From contig OZ035960.1 of the NCBI GenBank assembly GCA_964034945.1, positions 65,626,470 through 65,690,469 of the forward strand: DNA of 64,000 nucleotides, written 5' to 3'. How positions within the stretch are numbered: the first letter of the stretch is position 1; every line of letters begins with the position of its first letter. A model generated the notes under the pieces. That model was given only the letters and a program-made list of their open reading frames with translations. It was not told the origin of the DNA and made no database searches. The position numbers and the translations under genes are program-made. This stretch comes from Chrysopilus asiliformis. Taxonomy: Eukaryota > Arthropoda > Insecta > Diptera > Rhagionidae. Positions 10,859 through 19,671 of the stretch are shown here, piece by piece.

Positions 10859-11264
10859 TTAAATTTAGAAAAACCATGTTTTTCGCATGGTCAACTATAT
10901 GTTGCTTGCTCCAGAGTAGGAACTCCAAAAACTCTGTACATCTATGCACCAAATCAGAAAACCAAAAATATTGTTTATCCTCTCGCGTTACGCTAAATGT
11001 TAGCATTAGTTTAAATTATTTTAAGTTGGTACAATTATATAGCGTCTGGAATAGTCAAAGATATTGTTAATTCAAGTTATTTATTTAAAAAAAATGTATA
11101 TAGTTCATCATCAATTTACACCAATAAAAATAATAGATTCTCATCTGTATGAGCCATCTTTCATTCTCCCACATTTTCCTACAACGAATTATAGATTCTA
11201 GATTACATACAAATCATCCATGTTTATTTTTACATCGGTAAATAAGTATACACAGGCAGGGCAA

Positions 11265-11601
11265 TCTATATATATATAAAAATTAATGTTTGTCTGTATG
11301 TCTGTCTGTTTATCTGTCTGTATGTATGTCTGTCTGTATGTCTGTATGTATGTCTGTATGTCTGTATGTCTGTACGATATTACTAAACTCAAAAACTACT
11401 GGACCGATTTTTACGCGGTTCTTTGTAAAATGATCTGCGTTGTCAGGAGCAAGGTTTTAGCTATGTTATATTTTCAAAATTCTAAACGGAAGGCCTTGTA
11501 AGAATAACATTTTTTCTCAAAACTTTTTATGTTATTTATGGTTTTTTGGCATTCTAAAATTTATACAAAAAACTTTTAGCTGCCAACGTAGGGTCTGCTA
11601 G
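11265..11601 (+). mobile_element. Short non-autonomous Helitron, complete
   Basis: It starts TCTATATATATATAAAAA at 11265 and ends GGTCTGCTAG at 11601. The flanking bases are A on the left and T on the right, the A^T insertion rule of Helitrons. After the start comes a (GTCT/GTAT)n tract, then the ACTACTGGACCGATTTTTA block shared with other copies. It has no coding capacity. Confidence 0.85.
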
Positions 11602-11959
11602 TATTCTATAAAAGTAACAATCAATTATGCAAAGTTGCACTCCCGTCAATGTACTTTGTACCTACCATAAACCCCATATTTCATAATCACACTTCAACAT
11701 ACGAACCAATAAACCCAAAACGTACAAAATACGTTTATTGAAAGCACGCGACAAGCGCGATCCTATTTCACAACAATTGTTTTGTTGTAAGACGATCTCA
11801 TTTCATAAACAATTTCACCTAGTCGATCAAAATGCTGATGCTTTCAAATAATTCTGAGGTCACACGACCAGTGCAATTAATTAATTTCACAATTCACCTT
11901 TGAATTGAAGTTTGCCCATTCAACAAGAATTAGGAAATTGTCCGAACGAAAAAAGGTTG

Positions 11960-12359
11960 ACCAGGTCAGGAATGTTATAAAAGCAAGTGAAGATCGGTAA
12001 AAAAGGGAGTGATAGAAGTTGAGCGATCAAGAGAGGAGTTGGAAAAAGAAAAAGATTCGACGAAGTAATTAGTATTAAAAAACATATTTAGAAAAAAGTC
12101 AAATTAAAGTTATTTGGTCGAAATAGGAGTTAAAGTAAAATAGTCAATACCGAAATTTGTGTTAAAAAATAATTAGAAATCTATTGGAAAATAAAGATTC
12201 TGTGTAAAAACTTATTGGAAAATAAAAATTTTGCTTATTTCGGTGTGAATGTTTCCGTAAAAAACTTACTTGCCGCTTAAGGGTTCAGGCATCATAACAT
12301 TGGCGCAGTCGGCAGGATAAAAGACTTACTTGCCGCTTAAGGGTTCAGTCATCATAACA
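11960..12359 (+). mobile_element. LTR retrotransposon remnant (LTR end, primer-binding site, LTR end)
   Basis: A TATA-like GTTATAAAAGC near 11972 lies in a probable LTR. The LTR end at 12264-12299 (ACTTACTTGCCGC..CATAACA) is followed at once by TTGGCGCAGTCGGCAGGA, a tRNA-complementary primer-binding site of insect Ty3/gypsy style, and then by a second copy of the same 36 bases (12324-12359, one mismatch). The whole internal region is therefore missing between the PBS and the 3' LTR tail. The left LTR border was not fixed. Confidence 0.6.
12300..12318 (+). other. Primer-binding site of an LTR element remnant
   Basis: TGGCGCAGTCGGCAGGA directly follows an LTR end (CATAACA), the position where a tRNA 3' end pairs to start minus-strand synthesis in Ty3/gypsy elements. 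It is the only internal sequence left in this remnant. Confidence 0.6.
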
Positions 12360-12571
12360 AACACAATACCACATAAATCTTATGGGAGCATAAAATATGG
12401 TTTTTTGGAATAAATTCTTTATTTTTAATTGAATTTTATTTTCATTTGTAAGCTGTAAAGGTGTATCTTGTGTAGTTAAAATAGAAAATAATATATTCAA
12501 GGATTCAACAAATTATACATAACTATATGTGTATTAATTTAAATTAACCTTACACACATATATATATATAT

Positions 12572-13083
12572 TTATAATGTTCCTGAGCCAGGCGGGGCTT
12601 TTGATTTAATGACATCATCCACCTGTATCAATTTTTCGATCGGTATAACAGATAACTCACCGCCAGATACTGGCACTTTTGCTAAAACCTGTGAAGGACA
12701 CTAAATAATATTGATTACTTGACAATAGTGTTTGACAATATAAACCTTTGCATGTTCAAAAGCAGCATGGGCCGCTTTTTCAGCCTCCTTTTGCCTTCTC
12801 TCTTTAAGTTTGAGTGAAAATATCGCAACAGATCGTGCACGCTTTACTAAAGACTGCTTTAAGCGTGATTTTTTTGCAGCTAGCTCGGCTGCTTTTAAAA
12901 AAATACAAGGGTTATTGTTTCTATTTTAAATAATAATTTCAAACCTTTAGCTTCTTCATCTGTTGTAGGTGATTTTTGCGTAGACGATGATCCACTAGAA
13001 GAACTGGGCTCGATTTTACTTGCAACGTTCGACCACGATGGTGCTGGCTTTAAAATCTCCGTCTCTGAATTGCTTGATAAATC
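12572..13083 (-). CDS. C-terminal three exons of a spliced gene, product unknown (possible host gene)
   Basis: Three exons on the minus strand join in frame: 13083-12945, 12891-12746 and 12688-12572, 134 codons including the TAA stop. The introns are 53 and 57 bases with GT..AG ends, and the phases (1, then 0) match. Exon 1 is Ser/Thr/Pro-rich with PAPSWSNVASKIEP. Exon 2 is a basic, helical, probably coiled-coil segment (KSRLKQSLVKRARSVAIFS, then LKERRQKEAEKAA). Exon 3 carries KVPVSGGELSVIPIEKL and ends PPGSGTL. AATAAA signals lie downstream at 12440-12435 and 12423-12418. A TAG acceptor 12 bases upstream of the last exon would add four codons in frame. The upstream exons are not recognised; DINE-like copies lie in that direction. 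I do not recognise the protein. Low-repeat character and clean splicing argue for a real gene. Confidence 0.7.
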
Positions 13084-13269
13084 CTGAGTGTAGTGCAGCG
13101 TGTGTGTATTTAAAAAAAAATTGTAATTTTAAATGAATTTGGTCACTGTATTAATAAAATTACAGACTATTAAACTTAAGTGTTGATCAAATTTACTAAA
13201 AAAAATTGAACGCCCTTTAACCCTTTGTTGCATAGTGTTGTTGTACAACAACACATTTTCTAATTCAGT

Positions 13270-13411
13270 TTTTATACCCGTATGGTGAAACCAAAGGGTA
13301 TATTAACTTTGCCTTACCGTTTGTAACACCAAGATCCCGTCATCACACACAAAAATGAATTACACCAGTGTGTTTAGAATGATAAAAAAAATTGAATTTT
13401 GCATGTCCGTC

Positions 13412-13459
<48 letters not shown>

Positions 13460-13856
13460 CGTCCGTCTGTCTGTGGCGCGGATTGCAGGCGCACGGATTG
13501 AGCTAGAGACTTGAAATTTTGCGCAGATCCGTTTTTCGTAAAATGCGAGGCTAAGTTCGTTAATGGGCAAAAATGGACCATTAGGGGGGTACCCTCCATA
13601 CGAATGAAAAGGATTTTTGCAAATATCTCAAAAATGGTGCATCTTATCAAAAAAGTCCAAGAACAAAAGTTATTCAGGATATTATTCTACATAAAACTCC
13701 CATACATCAAAATCCGATTGGAACAAATTTTAAAAAATCTTATTGGAAAGTTTGACTTCATAGTGGAATTTTGATAAAACTGTTCGCCATTGACTTAAAT
13801 ACCATACGGGTTTTCAATAATTGCCAGATTGGCAATTATAGCTTTTGTTATGTTTT
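13270..13856 (+). mobile_element. DINE-1-like element, full length
   Basis: It has the TTTATACCCGTATGG start and the TTGCCAGATTGGCAATT hairpin with GCTTTTGTTATG end, and a (GTCY)n tract at about 13404-13473. The insertion lies just upstream (on the minus strand) of the spliced gene, probably in one of its introns. Confidence 0.85.
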
Positions 13857-13940
13857 AATATTATAACATGCACTTATATTGACTAAATTTATTTTGTATC
13901 CTAGGACATCAATTGTTATGAAAAAAAAGTAATAAGCACT

Positions 13941-14486
13941 TTTTATACCCGTATGGTGAAACCAAAGGGTATATTAGATTTGCCTTACCGTTTGTAACGC
14001 CAAGATCCCGTCATCACACAAAAAAATGAATTACACCAGTGTGTTTAGAATGATGAAAAAAGTTGAATTTACAATGTCCGTCCGTCCGTCTGTCCGTCCG
14101 TCTGTGGCGCGGATTGCGGGCGCACGGATTAAGCTACAGACTTGAAATTTGGCACAGGTCCGTTTTTCGTAAAATGCGAGGCTAAGTTCGTTAATGGGCA
14201 AAAATGGACCATTAGGGGGGGGGGGGGTACCCCCCATACGAACGAAAACGTTTTTTGTGAAAATCTCAAAAACGGTGCATCTTATCAAAAAAGTCCAAGA
14301 ACAAAAGTTATTTAGGATATGATTTTACATAAAACTCCCATACATCAAAATCCGATTGGAATAAATATAAAATAATCTTATTGGAAAATTTGAATTCAAA
14401 TGAAATTTTGATACGCCGTTCAATTAAATCACCATACGGGTTTTCAATAATTACCAGATTGGCAATTATAGCTTTTGTTATGTTTT
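13941..14486 (+). mobile_element. DINE-1-like element, full length
   Basis: A second copy in the same direction, 85 bases after the previous one. It has a shorter (GTCY)n tract, a run of 12 G before TACCCCCC (14215-14226), and the standard hairpin end. Confidence 0.85.
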
Positions 14487-14599
14487 TTATAATTACTGCA
14501 TTTTATAAATAAAGAGCAAAAAAGTAGCTATTTTGCAGATTAAATGTAACTGTGGCAAATCTATTACAGTTAAAAAATCGGTAATCAGCTTTATAAAGG

Positions 14600-14795
14600 T
14601 TTTTGGGGTCGCTGATTATGAATCTGAAGTCAAAAATTCAAAATGGCGGATCCAATATGGCGGTCAAAAAAGATTAAATTCATTAGATTACGCTGAAAAC
14701 TGGTACGCGGGGGTTTTTGTTATCGGTAATTACGAATCTGAAGTCAAAACTTCAAAATTCAAAATGGCGGATCCAATATGGCGGTCAAAAAAGAT
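14600..14795 (+). repeat. Two-copy direct repeat with GGCGGATCCAATATGGCGG
   Basis: The block GGTCGCTGATTATGAATCTG..AAAATGGCGGATCC and its second copy lie about 124 bases apart (GGCGGATCC at 14643 and 14767). They are related in wording to the Helitron interior unit (GGGGTCGCTGAT..ACGAATC). The longest open frame across it is not convincing as a gene. Confidence 0.6.
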
Positions 14796-14839
14796 AAAAT
14801 TTCGTACTAGTTTTCAGCGTATGTATGGGAGTTTTATGT

Positions 14840-15470
14840 AGTTTCACACACGTCAAAAAAATTGTCGTGACACAGGTTATCACACGGTGTGTAAACAAAA
14901 ATTCTGTCACAATTTAAGTTATCAGACGGTGTGAACTGGTGTGACAATTTTGTGACCTCAAAATTACGTAACTTCTCACACGTGTGAGGGTTTTGTGTGC
15001 TCGCCTGATGCTAGCTTAATGGTTTACAATGTGCCGCGGATTCTAGAATACAAATTGCGTGCGAATCGAACAAACTAACACAACATAGGATTCCAGAATA
15101 GCCATGAATATCTTCTATATAAACAAAAACCACTCAATTGATTCCAATGCGGTTTTTGGTAAATGTAGCTTAGGCATCTGGAAAGGTTATAGACTATTTC
15201 TGGTTTCCCTCCTCTCACTGCTTTTCAGCATACCCTACAAATATTTTGCCATTTTGGAATATTTCATGGCATCGCTATTAAACGGTTGGAGCGAAATGGC
15301 TGAAAATGTACTCGTTTTTGCTAAGCCACAATCATACTTATATGCTGAAAACATTAGATGTAATCAACACAAAACTTTCTTCTGCAATATCTAGTTTCGG
15401 AAAAAATATGTGAAAAATATTATTTTTTAAACCTCTGGAAAACCGTTAATAATACAAAAAAGCCATTAAC
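14840..15470. other. No gene seen; GTGTGA/TCACAC motifs, then unique sequence
   Basis: 14843-15000 is rich in short inverted motifs (TCACACG, CGTGTGAG, GTGTGAC), perhaps an old MITE. 15104-15394 has an open frame of 96 codons with hydrophobic stretches but no recognisable motif and no supporting context, so I do not call it a gene. Confidence 0.4.
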
Positions 15471-15600
15471 ACATAGGGATGCAACATCGCTCATAAAACC
15501 TCGATATATCGAAAATCGATGTTTTGGTTAAGGCGACATCGATGTCAAAAAACATCGTCCTGAAAACATCGATACCTCGATGTTTTTCCGATGTTTTGAA
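15471..15600. repeat. CATCGAT-rich inverted repeat cluster
   Basis: Several direct and inverted copies of ACATCGATACCTCGATGTT and shorter ATCGAT motifs are packed here; similar sequence occurs at 17680-17755. The AGGGATGCAACATCG start looks like a DNA transposon end, but I could not pair it with a partner and duplication. Confidence 0.45.
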
Positions 15601-15605
15601 AAAGT

Positions 15606-16030
15606 TAAATTTAATAAATAATTTAGCCACCTGGCGGATGCTCTACTGTGGGTGGAGTGCACCCAGGTAGAATTAACACGGTTTTAATTCTTCTTATACG
15701 TTGAACCACCAAAAACCCGTTAGTTTTCGAGATATTCGCAAAAAGCTATTTTTTTGAAATACCGGCATATCTTCATAACGGAGTTCTAGTAAAAGACATA
15801 TGTAAATGTAGCAAATTTTATTGTCTCCAAGTTTTGTAATACATAAGACTACTGGAAAATGGTTAGTTTCGGACTAAATCGCAAAAAACGAAATCGTTTT
15901 TAAAAAGCCGCCGGTTTGGTTACTTCCGGTTAACTTCCGGCGAAATCTTGTAGAAAGATGAAACCGAAAATTGATACCAAAGAAAATTTAAACAAATCTT
16001 TAAGTAGAGTGGCTATATTAAATCTATCTA
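15606..16030 (+). repeat. Relic sharing sequence with the interior of the hAT element at 29583-31079
   Basis: GAGTTCTAGTAAAAGACATA, the TAGTTTCGGA.TAAAT block and AAAAAGCCGCC..TTGGTTACTTCC (about 15780-15940) match 30390-30530 in the same order. No termini are seen here. Non-coding. Confidence 0.5.
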
Positions 16031-16033
16031 AAA

Positions 16034-16411
16034 AACATAACAAAAGCTATAATTGCCAATCTGGCAATTATTGAAAACCCGTATGGTGATTTAATTGAAC
16101 GGCGTATCAAAATTTCATTTGAATTCAAATTTTCCAATAAGATTTTTTTAAAACTTGTTCCAATCGGATTTTGATGTATGGGAGTTTTATGTAGAATAAT
16201 ATTCTAAATAACTTTTGTTCTTGCACTTTTTTGATAACATGTACTGTTTTTGAGATATTTGCAAAAAACGTTTTCGTTCGTATGGGGGGTACCCCCCCTA
16301 ATGGTCCAATTTTGCCCATTAACGAACTTAGCCTCGCATTTTACGAAAAACGAATCTGCGCAAAATTTCAAGTCTCTAGCTCAATCCGTGCGCCTGTAAT
16401 CCGCGCCACCG

Positions 16412-16445
<34 letters not shown>

Positions 16446-16649
16446 AGACGGACAGACAGACGGACAGACAGACGGACAGACAGACGGACAGACAGACGGA
16501 CAGACAGACGGACGGACATGCAAAATTCGATTTTTTTTATCATTCTAAACACACTGGTGTAATTCATTTTTGTGTGTGATGACGGGATCTTGGCGTTACA
16601 AACGGTAAGGCAAATCTAATATACCCTTTGGTTTCACCATACGGGCATA
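16034..16649 (-). mobile_element. DINE-1-like element, minus strand
   Basis: It starts (reverse) with CATAACAAAAGCTATAATTG and ends ACCATACGGGCATAA. The (GACR)n tract at 16411-16517 is the longest in the window. It touches the next copy, giving a head-to-tail tandem. Confidence 0.85.
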
Positions 16650-16650
16650 A

Positions 16651-17031
16651 ACATAACAAAAGCTATAATTGCCAATCTGGCAATTATTGAAAACCCGTAT
16701 GGTGATATTCGTATCAAAATTCGACCAGTTGTACCAAAATTTGAGTAAAACTTTCCAACAAGATTTTTTTTAATTTGTTCCAATCGGATTTTGATGTATA
16801 GGAGTTTTATTTAGAATAATATCCTGAATAACTTTTGTTCTTAGACTTTTTTGATAAGATGCACCGTTTTTGAGATATTCGCAAAAATCGTTTTCGTTCG
16901 TATGGGGGGCACCCCCCCTAATGGTCCAATTTTGCCCATTAACGAACTTAGCCTCGCATTTTACGAAAAACGAATCTGCGCAAAATTTCAAGTCTCTAGC
17001 TCAATCCGTGCGCCTGTAATCCGCGCCACCG

Positions 17032-17089
<58 letters not shown>

Positions 17090-17230
17090 GGACGAACATG
17101 GAAAATTCAATTTTTTTATCATTCTAAACACACTGGTGTAATTCATTTTTGTGTGTGATGACGGGATCTTGGCGTTACAAACGGTAAGGCAAAGTTAATA
17201 TACCCTTTGGTTTCACCATACGGGTATAAA
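16651..17230 (-). mobile_element. DINE-1-like element, minus strand
   Basis: The second unit of a direct tandem with the copy that ends at 16649. Both ends are standard. The two copies differ in tract length and at scattered bases, so they are not a very recent duplication. Confidence 0.85.
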
Positions 17231-17284
17231 AAACTAGTCCCTCTAGTCCTAAAATTATTTTCTCCACTAATTTTATGAAGAGTA

Positions 17285-17670
17285 AAGGTAGAACCAGAAA
17301 CATACGTCCGTGCGTCCGCCATGCGTCCGTCACGTTGACAGTTCGATGCGGTCAAAGTCAAATCAACGGGCTGCTATGAGTACTCCCCTAATAATGCGTT
17401 TGTCCGATGCGGCAACGCACCGTCACCGCATAGAGTAGGTTGACTTTCTACTTTTACATGCGGCAACGCACGGAAATGTCATTTCGCAAAAAAGTTTGGT
17501 TACGATTTAAGCAATTTAAGTATGGAACAAATTGAAAGTAATTGTTTCGACGATAAACTAATAGAAAAAGTGCAAAACAAGTGAAGAAGTGATTCGTTGC
17601 CGTACCCAACTGTCACCGCATAAAACTGTCTACCGGACGGACGCATCAACGTACAGGTTCTAGCTTAATG
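17285..17670 (+). mobile_element. MITE-like relic carrying the start of a MADF-type ORF
   Basis: The ends share TAGAACC followed by a CGTCCGT-rich stretch in inverted orientation (17289 onward and 17663 backward). Inside, an ATG at 17522 opens MEQIESNCFDDKLIEKVQNK and stops. The F-x-K-LIE-x-V wording is like the start of a MADF domain, a DNA-binding domain common in PIF/Harbinger accessory proteins. The target-site duplication is not clear. Confidence 0.4.
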
Positions 17671-17756
17671 TTCTAACATCGTGGATAGCAACATCGATAC
17701 CTCGATATATCGGCCTGTTCAATATCGAGGTTAAAACTCGGTATTTTTCAACGATA

Positions 17757-17799
17757 CCCTGTGTTAATAGGGATCGTTGGCATCCCTATTAACACAGGG
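17757..17799. repeat. 18-bp perfect inverted repeat, 7-base loop
   Basis: CCCTGTGTTAATAGGGAT at 17757-17774 is the exact reverse complement of 17782-17799, with loop CGTTGGC. The right arm overlaps the left terminus of the TIR element that starts at 17793. Confidence 0.9.
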
Positions 17800-17941
17800 A
17801 CTACATTAGTTTTTATTTCTGGTATACCAGCAAAATTGCTCGCTAAAAAGCCTGTGTGGACCAATCTGATTTACCAGTTTTTCTGGTATACCATTTTCGT
17901 AGACAGCGCTGGTATACCAGATTTTGCCAGGCAACAAATTT

Positions 17942-18279
17942 AACATAACAAAAGCTATAATTGCCAATCTGGCAATCATTGGAGACCCGTATGGTGATAT
18001 TCGTATCAAAATTCGAACAGTTATACCAAAATTCCACTTTGAAGTCAAACTTTCCAATAAGATTTTTTAAAATTTATTCCAATCGGATTTTGATGTATGG
18101 GAGTTTTACGTAAAATCATGTCCTAAATAACTTTTGTTCTTATTCGCAAAAAAAAAATTTTTTTTAGTCATTCTAAACTCACTGGTGTAATTCATTTTTG
18201 TGTGTGATAACGGGATCTTGGCGTTACAAACGGTAAGGCAAAGTTAATATACCCTTTGGTTTCACCATACGGGTATAAA
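17942..18279 (-). mobile_element. DINE-1-like element with internal deletion
   Basis: Both termini are present but the segment with the (GACR)n tract and GGTACCCC is missing (junction near 18142). It interrupts the left part of the TIR element that begins at 17793. Confidence 0.8.
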
Positions 18280-18646
18280 AATGGCGGAAATTAAATTTTC
18301 GAGAAATTATATATGGCTGCTTATCATTATATTATGATAAAAGGAATTTTCAATGGAATCTACATTCTAAATATTACAAGAGAGTAGATTTGAGAGGGCA
18401 GAGAGTCGATTCGTTCTTTTCTAGACGATTTAAAGCCAATATTTTGGCAATTTTTTTTCTGTTCGCGGTTTAACGGCATGTCAAAATTCAAAATCATACT
18501 GAAATGTTAAAATTTGGTCATTGTGGAGGATGTCAATGTGAATAGACGTGTTTGACGTGAAGCTCCTCATTTGTTATATCTAAAGTTCGGTTAATTGCGC
18601 TAATTAAGTTAATTTTTCGAGAATCATAATTAATTTACTCGAAACT

Positions 18647-19441
18647 ATGTCTACGCGTTCAAAGAATCATAAAATTCATTGTTCAACTGACGTTGATAAA
18701 GGTACAATAGGATCACCTAAGCTGCAGCCATTAGATGGGACCAAACTGGATTTTACACAATTGGAAGCTAATCTAACTACAAAATTATTGGACACTATTA
18801 AGTTCACTGTGGCGGAACATTTTAAAAAACTCCATGAGTCAGTTAATGACCAAATTAATAAACTAAATAATAAAATAAAATTGGAGGTGGCAAATATTCG
18901 GAAAGAAGTAACTTCACAGATGGACAAATGCACCGGTTGTGATGACCAGTTACATGCAGCGGATTGTACTCTCAATGGTGTTCCGTTTGTTGATGATGAG
19001 AAAGTTGATGTATTTGTTAAGGAGATTTCAACTCATATTGGCCATGAATTATCGCCTTATTTTCACGCTTTTCGACCTAAGGCTAAGTCTCTAACTACTG
19101 ATAAGGAGCGATCAATCCATGCCCCACCTATTATAATCAAATTTTCGTCGCCAGCTGAGAAAAAATCCTTTATGAAACTGTATATGGAACATCGAAATAA
19201 CATCACACTCAAACTACTCAAGTTCTCATCTGATCAAAGGGTCTACATTAACGATAGTATGTCTCGCCATAAATGGAGATTGTTTACTGCAGCGCGAGAG
19301 AAACTTAAAACTGGTGGGCTTTCTGCTTTATTCGTCAGGAATGGTAATATCTTCCTCAAATATAATCATGATGATGCTCACTTTATAAAACTTATGGACG
19401 TGAAACAATTGGATCATCTGCCGCAACTTCCCTCATCATAA
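18647..19441 (+). CDS. ORF1 protein of non-LTR element A
   Basis: The 264-residue product would bind element RNA as a chaperone-like ORF1p. Residues about 45-95 form a heptad-rich helix (KKLHESVNDQINKLNNKIKL) likely to be a coiled coil. The C-terminal half has PPIIIKFSSPAEKKSFM, VYINDSMSRHKWRLF and LFVRNGNIFLKY, the pattern found in ORF1p of many arthropod non-LTR elements (baculovirus FP-like C-terminal fold). No CCHC knuckle is seen. The ATG at 18647 follows a stop-rich leader. It has no internal stop, so it may still be intact. Confidence 0.85.
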   Translation: MSTRSKNHKIHCSTDVDKGTIGSPKLQPLDGTKLDFTQLEANLTTKLLDTIKFTVAEHFKKLHESVNDQINKLNNKIKLEVANIRKEVTSQMDKCTGCDDQLHAADCTLNGVPFVDDEKVDVFVKEISTHIGHELSPYFHAFRPKAKSLTTDKERSIHAPPIIIKFSSPAEKKSFMKLYMEHRNNITLKLLKFSSDQRVYINDSMSRHKWRLFTAAREKLKTGGLSALFVRNGNIFLKYNHDDAHFIKLMDVKQLDHLPQLPSS

Positions 19442-19671
19442 TAATTTTGCCTCGCAACATGAGCTTTGTCAAAGCGGAATTTGTATTTTGATTTTTGGAT
19501 TATTTGATATACACATTTGATATTTATTTAATATATTTAATTTTTCTTATATTTTAATTGTTATATTTTTACTCTTAAACATGGAATATTTTAGCTTACT
19601 TTGGGTATTCATGGCGTGTCACACTATTCTATTGGTGAGAAGGAAGAGTGGGTTATGGTTGCTGCAAGAAA

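Larger units (their letters stand above)
6313..10996 (+). pseudogene. Helitron RepHel (HUH replicase fused to PIF1-type helicase), disabled
   Basis: This gene once encoded a single protein of about 1,560 residues for rolling-circle transposition. Seen in order: a basic, Glu/Arg-rich N-terminal repeat region (6365-6850), a Cys-rich segment (CSHCGAKKF..GMCCSNGK, from 6958), the Rep domain with the HUH motif GLPHAHILIW near 8210, then KYICKYVNKG near 8630, and the helicase with Walker A APEGTGKT near 9706. The frame is broken at TAA 6895, a +1 shift near 7519, TAG 7847, TAA 9635 and TGA 10856. Across each stop the same frame continues with family-like sequence, so the stops are point mutations. 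A 10-bp duplication (TCACTGCGCG) lies just before the last stop. No functional product is expected. Confidence 0.92.
5796..11000 (+). mobile_element. Autonomous Helitron (termini not located)
   Basis: The unit is defined by one long RepHel gene, 6313-10996, plus its leader. The 5' TC and 3' CTRR ends could not be assigned: the nearest CTAG end (11601) belongs to a separate short Helitron. Flanks were judged from the ends of neighbouring repeats, so both borders are approximate. Confidence 0.7.

Noticed and set aside
11202..11601. 3' end of the autonomous Helitron 1 at the CTAG at 11601
   Set aside because: A TCTATATATA 5' end at 11265 pairs with it and both flanks fit the A^T rule, so it is a separate short element.
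15104..15394. 96-codon frame with hydrophobic segments
   Set aside because: No motif, no splice or promoter support, and AT-rich codon use like the surroundings.
16376..16567. Open frames rich in Ser-Val-Arg-Leu or Asp-Arg-Gln-Thr across (GTCY)n tracts here and in the other DINE-like copies
   Set aside because: They are translations of a simple repeat inside non-coding elements.
15471..17760. One transposon from the CATCGAT cluster at 15471 to the similar one at 17680
   Set aside because: The ends do not match well enough and no target duplication was found.
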